Assembly (NCBI GenBank): GCA_937907435.1
Contig: CALCIA010000321.1
Coordinates: 1-30,869 of the forward strand
From: an uncultured Actinomycetes bacterium
GTDB lineage: Bacteria; Actinomycetota; Thermoleophilia; Solirubrobacterales; 70-9
Length of the DNA stretch: 30,869 bases
Direction: 5' to 3'
Under the pieces are notes generated by a model. That model saw only the letters and a list, made by a program, of their open reading frames with translations. It did no database searches and was not told the origin of the DNA. A program made the position numbers and the translations under genes. The stretch's first letter is position 1; the number at the start of each line of letters is the position of its first letter. This document shows positions 8,501 to 16,597 of this stretch, one piece after another.

Positions 8501-10634
8501 TGACCAGCCTCCTGAGGTGAGACGAACCGTTACCGCCGCCGGCATCGGCGGCCAGGTCCAGGACTACGCTGCCGTGTTGGTCGAGGCGGGCGCGGTCGCC
8601 AGGGTGAACGAGGATGGTGGTGTCGGGGAGCTCGATGACGGCCGGGCCGGCGACCTGGAACGACTCCGGCAGGGCGGCGCCGTCGTAGATGGCGGTGTCC
8701 TCGAACTGGCCCAGCTCCGGCCAGTAGACCTCCCGCCGTCCCGGCTCCAGGCTCTCCTCCGCCCCACTGCGGGCGGCGAGGCCGGGGCGCCGGATCTGTC
8801 CCCAGGCCCGCACCCGGCAGAGGCCGATCTGCACCCCCGCGTCGGCGTAGGCCGAGCCGCGGCCGAAGATCGACTCGTACAGGTGGACGAACTCCTTCAT
8901 CTGCCGACTGAGCACATCGGCCGTGATCGCCTCGCTGCCCAAGGGCACCTCGACTTCGTGGATCTGCAGGCTGAACTTCATGTCGAGGCTGCGTGACATC
9001 GAGATGTCGTCCGCGGCGATCCCGTCGGCGAGCAACTGCTCGGCCGCGCGCCCTTCCATCTCGCGGAAGATGGTGTTGAGCCGCTCGGGATCGAACGGTT
9101 CGCTCAGCAGTTCGGCGTGCTCGTAGACGTGCAGGATGTCGGAGGAGACGACGCCGAGCGCGGACCAGGTCGACGCCATGTCGGCGAGCGGGACGATCAC
9201 CTGCTTGGCGCCGAGCTCGCGGGCGAACCCGGTGGCGTGGAGCGGCCCCGCGCCGCCGTAGGCGTAGATGACGAAGTCCCGGGGGTCGAGCCCCTGCTCC
9301 ACGGTCATCTGGCGCATCAGCTCGCCCATGTGGTGGTTGACGATGCGGATCGCTCCCGCCGCGGCCTGCGTCGGGTCCATGCCGAGCGGGTCCGCGACGC
9401 TCTCCATCGCCCTCATCGCCGCGTCTTTGTCGAGTCCCAACTGCCCGCCGATCAGGCCCTTCGGGCTCATGTACCCCAACACCAGGTTGGCGTCGGTCAC
9501 GGTGGGACGATTGCCTCCGCGGCCGTAACACGCGGGCCCGGGCTCCGCACCCGCGCTTTCCGGCCCGACGCGCAAGGTCTCGCTGCCCTCGTCGACCCAG
9601 ATCACGCTTCCGCCGCCGGCCCCGATCGACTCGATCTCCAGCCGCGGCATGAAGTAGCTGTACTGGTTCGTGATCGACTCGCTGGAGGCGATCGGCGCCC
9701 CGTCGCGCACGATCCCCACGTCGAAGGAGGTGCCGCCCATGTCGCAGGCGATGATGTTCTCCTGCCCGGTGCGGCTGCCGAGGACCTTCGAGCCCGTCAC
9801 CCCGCCCACCGGCCCGGAGCCGATCGTGTTGAGCGGCGAGGAGACGGCCTGGGACGATGGGACGACACCGCCCGCCGCCTGCATGATCAGGAGCGGGTTA
9901 CGGTAACCGTTGGTCGCCAGCTGCTCCTCCAGCCGTTCGACGTACCGTGACGTGGACGGGCCGATGTAGGCGTTGATCGCCGTCGCGGCGGTGCGCTCGT
10001 ACTCGCCCGGCTTGGCGACGAGCTCGTGCGCGCAGGTGACGAAGACCGACGGCGCCATCTCTTCGATCAGCTCCCGGACGCGCCGCTCGTGCGCGGTGTT
10101 CACGAAGCCCCAGAGGAAGGACACCGCGATCGCCTCGACCCCGAGGTCCAGGAGCTCCTGGATCGCCTGCCGGGCCTCCTCCTCGTTCAGCTCGACGATC
10201 ACCTCGCCGCGCCAGTCGCTGCGCTCGGTGACCTCTTTGATCAGGTGCGGCGGGACGATCGGTTTCGGCTTGCGGTGGCGCGACACGCGCAGCAGCTGCT
10301 CGAACGGCAGGCCGGCCGAGCGGCCCTTCGAGCGCATCATCAAGAGCGCGTCACGGTGCCCTGAGGTGGTGATGAGGCCGGCGCGGGCGCCCTTCTGCTG
10401 GACCAGGATGTTGGTGCCCACGGTGGTGCCGTGCAGCATCAGCTCGGTGCTCGCGAGCAGCTCCCGCAGGTCCAGACCGAGGGTCCGCGCCGCCTGCTCG
10501 AGCGCGTTCATGAAGCCCTGCGAGAAATCTTCGGGAGTGGAAGACGACTTGGCGAGGATCACGTCCCCATCCGAGTCCACCACCACACAGTCGGTGAACG
10601 TACCGCCGATGTCGACGCCGCAATAATATGTCAT
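8493..10634 (-). CDS. HyuA-type subunit (hydantoinase A/oxoprolinase family), copy 2
   Basis: This 713-residue protein is the first gene of the seven-gene operon. Nucleotide-binding signatures are VDIGGTFTD at residues 7-15, HGTTVGTN at 68-75, and later DMGGTSFD and GAGGGS. It differs clearly from copy 1, so the two pairs are not a recent duplication. Before the ATG at 10632-10634 I see no good Shine-Dalgarno sequence, unlike all downstream genes. Either the mRNA starts near the ATG, or translation is deliberately weak. Its stop overlaps the start of hyuB copy 2 by 8 bases. Family knowledge: HyuA with HyuB forms ATP-dependent amidohydrolases or carboxylases. Confidence 0.9.
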   Translation of the reverse strand: MTYYCGVDIGGTFTDCVVVDSDGDVILAKSSSTPEDFSQGFMNALEQAARTLGLDLRELLASTELMLHGTTVGTNILVQQKGARAGLITTSGHRDALLMMRSKGRSAGLPFEQLLRVSRHRKPKPIVPPHLIKEVTERSDWRGEVIVELNEEEARQAIQELLDLGVEAIAVSFLWGFVNTAHERRVRELIEEMAPSVFVTCAHELVAKPGEYERTAATAINAYIGPSTSRYVERLEEQLATNGYRNPLLIMQAAGGVVPSSQAVSSPLNTIGSGPVGGVTGSKVLGSRTGQENIIACDMGGTSFDVGIVRDGAPIASSESITNQYSYFMPRLEIESIGAGGGSVIWVDEGSETLRVGPESAGAEPGPACYGRGGNRPTVTDANLVLGYMSPKGLIGGQLGLDKDAAMRAMESVADPLGMDPTQAAAGAIRIVNHHMGELMRQMTVEQGLDPRDFVIYAYGGAGPLHATGFARELGAKQVIVPLADMASTWSALGVVSSDILHVYEHAELLSEPFDPERLNTIFREMEGRAAEQLLADGIAADDISMSRSLDMKFSLQIHEVEVPLGSEAITADVLSRQMKEFVHLYESIFGRGSAYADAGVQIGLCRVRAWGQIRRPGLAARSGAEESLEPGRREVYWPELGQFEDTAIYDGAALPESFQVAGPAVIELPDTTILVHPGDRARLDQHGSVVLDLAADAGGGNGSSHLRRLVND

Positions 10635-10938
10635 GAAAGTTGAGTGTCCATCAGTCGTGTTTGGGTGGCCAACTTGCTTGTTCCAAGATCACAGTTCCGC
10701 ACTTGCCTCACATCGGTACTTTCTTCGTAGTCACACTTGTGGTTGATCCCGCCACACGGTGTGAAGAGCGGCGGGGCCTCCGTCGTCGGACGGCGGAGAC
10801 CCCGCTTGGCCGAAAGTGATGCCCTTGGTGATGGAAGGGAGGGCTCACTTGTTCGGACGGTCGGCACGCAAGGCGAGGAGAGCTGCCTCCTGGCCGACCA
10901 GATTCACCGTGCAACTGGCGGGGGTTCCGCCCCGGCGC
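10635..10938. other. Gene-free spacer upstream of hyuA copy 2
   Basis: No gene is supported in these 304 bases. The stretch separates the lipoprotein gene from the seven-gene operon, so the operon promoter should lie in 10635-10770, which is noticeably more A/T-rich than the surroundings. I cannot point to a convincing -35/-10 pair. A strong hairpin at 10771-10805 ends the upstream unit. Confidence 0.6.
10771..10805 (-). terminator. Hairpin terminator after the lipoprotein gene
   Basis: The arms GCGGGGCCTCCGTC and GACGGCGGAGACCCCGC pair with one bulge or mismatch around a 4-base loop (GTCG). There is no T-run, which is common for terminators in this kind of high-GC DNA. It lies about 130 bases beyond the stop of the lipoprotein gene and separates it from the hyu operon, so the two are probably transcribed separately. 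Confidence 0.6.
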
Positions 10939-12135
10939 TCAACCGCCTTTGTCGAATTCGGTTTCCCACTTGGTTTCGAAGAACTTTTCGTAGTCGTCCT
11001 TCGGTTCCCGGTACTGACCTTCCGGCGGCAGGTTTTCCTTGGTGACGATTTCGTTGTCGTAGAACGTCGCCAGGTACTTGGGCCGCGGCGACGTGCTCAT
11101 CGGGGTGTTCCTGGCGAAGAACTGCGCCGCCTGATCGGCCGCGACCCAGGCCGAGGCGGGGTAGGCGACGTCGACGACGGCGTCGATCGCCCCCGCGCGG
11201 ATCAGTTCCTGCGTGGCCAGGTCGGCGTCGAAGGTCACGACGAGCGGCCGTTCCGGGAAGGATTTGCCCGGGTATTTGGCCGCGATCGTCTGGCCCCCGG
11301 CCTGGCCCGCCGAGTCGAAGCCGAACCAGTACGCCTTGATGTCGGGATTGGCGGTCAGCGTGTCGGTGACCTGCTGGCGCGTGCCTTCGACCAGGTTGGC
11401 CGCGTCGGTGGTCTGGTTCGCCACCAGCTTCCAGTCGGGATTTTCCTTGACGACTTTCCGGAAGCGGTCGGTCCGCAGTTCCGACCACGCGGCCGGGTAG
11501 CTGTTGATCGCGACTTCCTTGGTGCCTTCCAGTTCGTTCAGGCGTTCCTCGACGTAGGCCGCGAGGATCGTGCCCGACTCGGGGTCGCTCGGGTAGTAGG
11601 CGCCCGCCCACAGGGGATCCGGCGCCACCTTGCCGGCGAAGCTGACGACCGGCACCCCCTCCTGCTTGGCCTTCTGCAGCGGCCCCTTGATCAGGCTCGG
11701 TTCGATGCCGATCGTGAACATGACTTCGACGCCGCTGTCGAGCAGCGAGTTGCCGCAGGCGGTCATTTTCGTCGGGTCGCCTTCGGCGTCGCAGCTCGAA
11801 GAGGTCCAACCCAGGTCCGCGATCGCGGCTTTCATCGCCTTTTCGGAGCGCTGGGCCGATTCGATCGACCCGAGGATGTTCAGGATGCCCGCCTTCTTCG
11901 GCGGGAGTTCTACGCTGGCGCCGCTTTCTTCGGCGGCTTGACGTCCCAATTCTTCGGCCCGTTCGGTCCGGGCATCGGTGCCGGCCCCTTCACCGGCCGG
12001 TTCCTCGGCTCCGGTGGTCGCTTCCTGAGTCCCGGTCCCGCTTCCGCCGCTGGACCCACACGCGGCAATAATCAGCGACAGGACGGCTACTGCGATGACG
12101 CCAAAGCATGTCCGGATCAACCGGGTTGACCTCAT
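10939..12135 (-). CDS. Sugar-type periplasmic substrate-binding lipoprotein
   Basis: This 398-residue protein has a lipoprotein signal (hydrophobic stretch VIAVAVLSLIIAAC with the acylated cysteine at residue 26), then a low-complexity Gly/Ser/Thr/Glu linker to about residue 60, then a type 1 periplasmic-binding fold of the RbsB-like (Peripla_BP_4) kind. Segments such as GVEVMFTIGIEPSLIKGPLQKAKQEGVPVVSF and ADLATQELIRAGAIDAVVDV are typical. ATG at 12133-12135 has AGGAGG 6 bases ahead. No ABC permease or ATPase is present on either side. It starts 62 bp after the fused kinase-regulator, so it may present a ligand to that sensor or to a transporter encoded elsewhere. Its use of TTC/TTT and TTG-rich stretches seems slightly less GC-extreme than its neighbours. 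Confidence 0.85.
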   Translation of the reverse strand: MRSTRLIRTCFGVIAVAVLSLIIAACGSSGGSGTGTQEATTGAEEPAGEGAGTDARTERAEELGRQAAEESGASVELPPKKAGILNILGSIESAQRSEKAMKAAIADLGWTSSSCDAEGDPTKMTACGNSLLDSGVEVMFTIGIEPSLIKGPLQKAKQEGVPVVSFAGKVAPDPLWAGAYYPSDPESGTILAAYVEERLNELEGTKEVAINSYPAAWSELRTDRFRKVVKENPDWKLVANQTTDAANLVEGTRQQVTDTLTANPDIKAYWFGFDSAGQAGGQTIAAKYPGKSFPERPLVVTFDADLATQELIRAGAIDAVVDVAYPASAWVAADQAAQFFARNTPMSTSPRPKYLATFYDNEIVTKENLPPEGQYREPKDDYEKFFETKWETEFDKGG

Positions 12136-12197
12136 GGTTCCTCCTGATCTTCACCCTTGACCGCCATGCCCCCGGGTGGGGACTGGTCAAGGCGAAC

Positions 12198-14372
12198 CTA
12201 GCCGGCGGAACCGGTGCCCCCATCCGTAGTAGGCCCGTAATCGAGATCAGTAACTTTTCGCCCCGCCGAGTCGACCGGGTGCAGCAGGCCACCCTGCAAC
12301 GCGCTTTGGACGAGGTCGGCGCGCGAGGAGATGCCCAGCTTTTGATTGATGTGCGTCCGGTGGGCCTCGACGGTGCGGACGCTGAGGTACAGCTTGCCGG
12401 CGATCTCCTGATTGGTATGGCCGAGGGCGAGCAAACGCAGGACTTCCAGCTCGCGGTCGCTGAGGGCCGCCATCGGGTCGTCGTCGTCGAGGCGGGCGAG
12501 CCTCGCCCCCAGCGCGGGCTGTACGTAGGAGGCCCCCTTGGCCGCCCGGCGGATGCCCTCGGTCAGTTCGGTGAGGTCGGCGTCTTTGAGCAGGTAGGCG
12601 TCCGCGCCGGCTTCGAGCAGGTCACGCATCACGCGCGGGTTCTCCTCCGATGTGAGGACGACGACGCCGGTGTGCCGGGAGACCGCCTTGACGTCGGCAA
12701 CGCCGTCGACGATCGCGCCGTTCGGCCAGCCGTCCGGATCGAGCACGACCGTCGAGGGATGGTGGGCCCGCACCCGCCGCACCAGCTGGCCGCGATCGTC
12801 CGCCTCGGCGATCACCTCCAGGCCTTCCTGGGTCTCGAGCATCCGCTTCAGCCCCTCGCGGAGGATGGGGTGACAGCCGGCGATCAGGACCGTGGTGGTG
12901 CCTTCGTCGACATCGGGGTCGTCGTCGAGGTGCACGTCGAGGCGCACGCGGACGCCGCTGCCCGGCGTGGCCGCGATCGTCAGCCGTCCCCCGACCGCGC
13001 TCGCGCGATCGCGCATCCCGGTCAGCCCGTGACTGTGGCTGGGGAGCTTGTCCTCGTCGAAGCCCCGGCCGTTGTCCTCGACGACGGCGGTCACCGTCTG
13101 GTTGCGGCAGGAGAGCCAGACGCGGACCTGGCGCGCCGCGGCGTGCTGGATCGAGTTGTTCAGCGCCTGCTGGACGACGCGGTAGATGACCGTTTCCACC
13201 GCCGGGTCGATCCGCCGCGGGAGCTCGTCGCAGGTGAGCGAGACGGGCAGCGTCGCGGAGGCGTCGTTGACGAGTTCGCGGATCGCCTCGCCGAGGCCGA
13301 GATCGTCGAGCGCGGCGGGGCGCAGCCCGCCCGCCAGGCGCCGCAGTTCCCCCATCGCGTGCTGCAGGTCGCGCTGCGCGTCGCGCGCCTCGCGCCGCGC
13401 CTCGTTCAGGTCCTCGGCGATCTCGACCCGGTGGAGCTTGCGGGTGATGTCGAGGAGCGTCTGGCCGGCCTCGTGGTGCAGCTCGCCCGCGATCCGCCGC
13501 CGCTCCTCCTCCTGGGCGAAGATCGACCGCCTCAGCACCTCGCGGCGGAAGTCCGCCCGCGCCCGCTCGGCGCCGAGCTGCACCTGGGCCTCGAGGTGCC
13601 GGCGCTCGGCCTCCTCCAGCGCCTGACGGTGGGTGATGTCCCGGGCGATCGACCAGGTGCCGAGGAAGGCGCCGTCGTCGGCATAACGGGCGTTGACGGT
13701 CCACAGCATCCGATGGACCTCGCCGGTGCGGCTGATCGAGCGGTTCTCGAACGTCGCCGTGTGGCCGTGGCCGCTGAGCCACTCGCGGTATTCCTGCTGC
13801 GCTGGGGCCCGGTCCTCCGGGTGGACGAACTGGAACGCGTCGAGCCCGACGCATTCTTCCGGGCTCAGGCCGAACAGGCGCTTGGCGGAGTGGTTGAGGA
13901 AGAGGAAGCGGCCGTCGGCATCGATCTTCGTGACCAGGTCGTCGGTGATCTCGACGACCTCGAGGAACTGCCGCTCGCTCTCCCGCAGCGCGACGACGGC
14001 GTTGGACCCCGGCTGGAAGTTCTCGATGAACGCGACCCTCCGCTGCGGCGCCTCCGCGCCCAGGGCCCCGATCCAGACCCTGGCCTCGGTCCCGTTGCCG
14101 TCGGCGGTCGCGGCCGTCGCCAAGATGGGCTGCGCCAGATCCGCGAGCTCGCCCTTCGCTTCGATCGCGTCCAGAGCGGGCAGCAGGAACGACAGGGTCT
14201 CCCCGACGACCTCACCGCGCCGGTACCCGAACAGGTCGAGCAATGTCTGGTTGACCCATTCGATCCGATTGCCCGCGTCGATCACCGCAACCGACGTCGG
14301 ACACACATCGAGGATTGGATCGGCGCTGCCTGGATCGACTCCCAAGGTCCGCTTCCCAGTTTCGGATCCCAT
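12198..14372 (-). CDS. PAS-PAS-histidine kinase-receiver-LuxR one-protein signalling fusion
   Basis: This 724-residue protein joins a complete NarL-type two-component pair in one chain. Two PAS domains (about 20-125 and 133-250) precede a HisKA_3 helix with the phospho-acceptor His at 299 in the ELHHEAGQ box; the usual Asp after this His is His 300. The ATPase follows: ALNNSIQHAA (403-412, N box), VEDNGRGFD (431-439) and HGLTGMRDRA (448-457). A receiver spans about 493-615, with candidate phospho-Asp 545, Thr 574 and Lys 596. The acidic pair that binds magnesium is replaced by Gly 499-Cys 500. A LuxR-type helix-turn-helix (635-695, TNQEIAGKLYLSVRTVEAHR) ends the protein. No membrane segment is seen, so it is cytoplasmic. 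It probably controls the lipoprotein and hyu operon downstream; this is inferred from position. Confidence 0.9.
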   Translation of the reverse strand: MGSETGKRTLGVDPGSADPILDVCPTSVAVIDAGNRIEWVNQTLLDLFGYRRGEVVGETLSFLLPALDAIEAKGELADLAQPILATAATADGNGTEARVWIGALGAEAPQRRVAFIENFQPGSNAVVALRESERQFLEVVEITDDLVTKIDADGRFLFLNHSAKRLFGLSPEECVGLDAFQFVHPEDRAPAQQEYREWLSGHGHTATFENRSISRTGEVHRMLWTVNARYADDGAFLGTWSIARDITHRQALEEAERRHLEAQVQLGAERARADFRREVLRRSIFAQEEERRRIAGELHHEAGQTLLDITRKLHRVEIAEDLNEARREARDAQRDLQHAMGELRRLAGGLRPAALDDLGLGEAIRELVNDASATLPVSLTCDELPRRIDPAVETVIYRVVQQALNNSIQHAAARQVRVWLSCRNQTVTAVVEDNGRGFDEDKLPSHSHGLTGMRDRASAVGGRLTIAATPGSGVRVRLDVHLDDDPDVDEGTTTVLIAGCHPILREGLKRMLETQEGLEVIAEADDRGQLVRRVRAHHPSTVVLDPDGWPNGAIVDGVADVKAVSRHTGVVVLTSEENPRVMRDLLEAGADAYLLKDADLTELTEGIRRAAKGASYVQPALGARLARLDDDDPMAALSDRELEVLRLLALGHTNQEIAGKLYLSVRTVEAHRTHINQKLGISSRADLVQSALQGGLLHPVDSAGRKVTDLDYGPTTDGGTGSAG

Positions 14373-14476
14373 CGGGATACGGTAGCCGAGGCCAGACCGA
14401 AAGACGAAAGCGCCTTAGGAGACAACTCTTTAGCCCTTTGTCACCCACTGGGCGACGATTGCCCGCGATCGCCGAG

Positions 14477-14523
14477 TCGAGTTCGCAGTAATCCGCGGAT
14501 AGCGCGGAGAAGTGCGAACTCGA
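14477..14523. repeat. Nested palindrome upstream of the fused kinase
   Basis: The outer arms TCGAGTTCGCA (14477-14487) and TGCGAACTCGA (14513-14523) are perfect 11-base reverse complements. Inside them TCCGCG (14492-14497) and CGCGGA (14503-14508) form a second stem. It lies 105 bp upstream of the kinase ATG and 47 bp from the left att repeat, so it could be a regulatory site or a terminator left at the edge of the integrated element. Confidence 0.55.
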
Positions 14524-14569
14524 GGCCGCCCGGCTCCGGGTCCCCCCGACCCGCGCTCGCGGGGCGGGA

Positions 14570-14595
14570 AGGCGCCTACCGGAATCGAACCGGTG
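14570..14595. repeat. Left attachment-site repeat (copy of tRNA-Cys 3' end)
   Basis: These 26 bases are identical to 16865-16890, the T-arm and 3' acceptor half of the tRNA-Cys gene. No matching 5' half of a tRNA follows, so this is an attachment-site duplicate rather than a second tRNA gene. It marks the far end of the integrated element. Confidence 0.88.
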
Positions 14596-14656
14596 GACGA
14601 TCTCCTTCGGTCCCTAGAGCCGAGAGTACGCCTCTACGTCGAGCACTTCCGGGCGC

Positions 14657-15199
14657 TTGGCGACGGCGACGAACCCAAGTAGCGGCCCCGCCGAAAGCCG
14701 CCGCTCGCCCGAGCCCGCGAGTGTCTTGTCCAGCCAGCCTGGCGCGTCTGGTGGCGCGGATCCGATCTGCCCGGACTGCGGTCGCGTCGTTCCGCAGCCG
14801 CTCACCCGGTGCCGTCGGCAACGATGCCCCGGTTACGCGCCAATCTGGGCGGGCGACCAGCGGCAGAAGCTGTTCGCGAACCTCAACACGTACGCCGATC
14901 AGGTCCCATCCGGTGTCCGATCGCCGCGAGTCCTGGTGACGGCCGTCACGGCGCCGGGAGTCAGCGAAGGAATGAGCTGGGACGAGAATCGATGCGCCGC
15001 GCTCGGCACCCACCGCCACGGCGGCGACCTTGGATACCGCGTTCGCATCGGCCCGGCTATGCGCTGGAACGAAACCTCGGACTCTCACTCGGGGTGGACC
15101 GATGAGCGGGGTCCGGTCATCGATGATCGACCTAATCGTCAACGCTTACCACTACCGGGATTCCTGAAGCTTCCGGGCGGCAGCGCCCGGAGCGGGTGA
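14657..15199 (+). pseudogene. Truncated Rep-like replication initiator fragment
   Basis: The open frame has a TTG start and about 180 codons. Residues about 35-125 look like a real protein: a zinc-ribbon pattern (ICPDCGRVV, then RCRRQRCPGYAPIW, with cysteines at 38, 41, 52 and 57), then a strand LVTAVTAPGV, MSWDENRCAALGTHRHGGDLG, and PAMRWNET. This pattern resembles the N-terminal part of actinobacterial plasmid replication initiators as I know them. After about residue 125 the frame becomes meaningless, so most of the protein is missing. The true start is unclear. It would be the replication gene of the integrated element; the identification is an inference from motif memory. Confidence 0.5.
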
Positions 15200-15397
15200 A
15201 GCGCTTGGTCCACCTGGGGAAGCGGGCGACGCTCCCCGCTGCCCACGTTCAGCCCGCCGACCGCCGGACGGAGCGGACGGACGGACGCGCCCGGACGCGC
15301 AGCGTCCGCCGCGGCCGCCCGCTCGCCTGAACGCCGCTCGTCGGACTGCCGCCGCGCACCGGGACCGGCCTCGACTTGACCTCGTAAACCACAGCCG

Positions 15398-16507
15398 TTA
15401 TCCAGCGGCTATCAAAGCCGCGACTGCCGCGACTGCCGCGCCGAAAAGGGTTGCGACAGAAGCGACTGCGACGTCGCGATGGGCCTGCCGACTCCCGTCC
15501 AATAGCTGCAAGAGTGAAGACAGAGGCGCTATGGGGCGTGGCTCAAGCTCGTCGAGATCGTCTCGAATCGCCTCCGAAAACAGCCCGTCACCCACGTCGT
15601 AGGTAGCGCGAAACGAGTGATCGAACTCTTGCTTGTCGTCTTGCTGCCGCAACTCAACTTCACCGAGCGAGATAAGGGCGGCGCGTGCCTTCCGGCCTTG
15701 TAGAAGCCGAGACAAGAAACCTTTGAACCCGGGGCGCTTATACGCGTCGAGAATCGCGTCCGTGTCACTGACGGCCTCAGCCCACAGACGTAAATGTCGT
15801 CCCCGGGCGACTGCCATCCGATAGTAGATGTCTAACTCATGACCAACCCGGAGGAAGAACGCGCGACACATCTGATCATCGGATTCGTAGCCGTCACCGC
15901 ACCTGATGTCGTACTCGTCATACCCGCGTCGCCGGTGCGCCGTCCGCTCGAAATCCCGAACCCCGCTTCGTGGCTCAAGGAGAATTCGGATGTGCGCTGG
16001 GCTCGGACCAAGGCACCGAAATCCAACTGGCCGTTCTCCCAGCCGGTCGAATTCGCGCTTCAGAAACTCGCGGACGACGATCACTCCGTCACAGGGATCG
16101 CCTGAACCATCGAGAGGCCGGATCATGACTATGGACGTCTTCCAGCCATCCTGCACCGAAATGGAGAAGCGCTCACCAACCTGATCGTCGAGACGCAGTC
16201 CTCGCTCGCTTAGCTCGGCTTGGAATCGGGTCGGAACGCTGATCTCGAATTCGATAGTGACGAACTGAAGCCGGGGGAAAAAGTAGTCATCCTCCTCCAT
16301 AGCTTGCAGCTCCTCGGAACTCGGCAGTTCCATTTCCCGCAGCCTGTAGTTGTCCCGGGCCCGTATGTGGATATTGGTGACCGTTGCGATTTCGCCAAGG
16401 GTTTTCTCAATCCAGTCGAGGTAGTCGCCACCGGTGAATTCCGAAGGCGCGCTGCTCGTCACTTGGAAATGGAAACTCGCAAAGGCAAGCCTGCTCTTCG
16501 TCAGCAT
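15398..16507 (-). CDS. Unknown protein with C-terminal membrane segment, island cargo
   Basis: I do not recognise this 369-residue protein. It is mostly hydrophilic and mixed alpha/beta, with acidic and arginine-rich stretches. Examples are YLDWIEKTLGEIATVTNIHI near the start, VTIEFEISVPTRF near residue 90, and SVQDGWKTSIVMIRPL near residue 120. The last 25 residues (345-369, with VAVASVATLFGAAVAAVAAL) form a single membrane segment, so the bulk should face the cytoplasm as a tail-anchored protein. Base composition is clearly lower in GC than the neighbours, with codons such as AGA, TTA-like and ATA-like choices. It is the only intact gene inside the tRNA-Cys element. Cargo in this position is often for defence or element maintenance, but nothing in the sequence proves it. 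ATG at 16505-16507; the ribosome binding site is weak. Confidence 0.7.
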   Translation of the reverse strand: MLTKSRLAFASFHFQVTSSAPSEFTGGDYLDWIEKTLGEIATVTNIHIRARDNYRLREMELPSSEELQAMEEDDYFFPRLQFVTIEFEISVPTRFQAELSERGLRLDDQVGERFSISVQDGWKTSIVMIRPLDGSGDPCDGVIVVREFLKREFDRLGERPVGFRCLGPSPAHIRILLEPRSGVRDFERTAHRRRGYDEYDIRCGDGYESDDQMCRAFFLRVGHELDIYYRMAVARGRHLRLWAEAVSDTDAILDAYKRPGFKGFLSRLLQGRKARAALISLGEVELRQQDDKQEFDHSFRATYDVGDGLFSEAIRDDLDELEPRPIAPLSSLLQLLDGSRQAHRDVAVASVATLFGAAVAAVAALIAAG

Positions 16508-16597
16508 GCGCGCAGATTAATCGACTACTAGGCTGTATTTCTCCCATGTGGCGGCGCTCGCTTCTCGAAAAGTTCATGGAGAACTGGATCGCCCTCG

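Noticed and set aside
10845..10907. Short minus-strand frame of 20 codons before the terminator at 10771
   Set aside because: It has no ribosome binding site and no recognisable character; chance is enough to explain it.
11990..12292. Minus-strand 100-codon frame between the lipoprotein and kinase genes
   Set aside because: It overlaps the start of the lipoprotein gene in another frame and has no domain character.
14571..14640. Possible second tRNA gene next to the left att repeat
   Set aside because: The T-arm and 3' acceptor half match tRNA-Cys, but there is no 5' acceptor strand, and the apparent anticodon loop lacks U at position 33. It is an attachment-site duplicate.
14614..14805. Minus-strand frame at the left end of the island
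   Set aside because: A short stretch looks protein-like, but it overlaps the better supported Rep-like frame on the plus strand and has no domain I can name.
12108..14939. Very long plus-strand open frame (943 codons) over the kinase
   Set aside because: It is the antisense shadow of the GC-rich kinase gene: rich in Arg, Gly, Asp and Val, with no domain character. The minus-strand frame has clear kinase, receiver and LuxR motifs.
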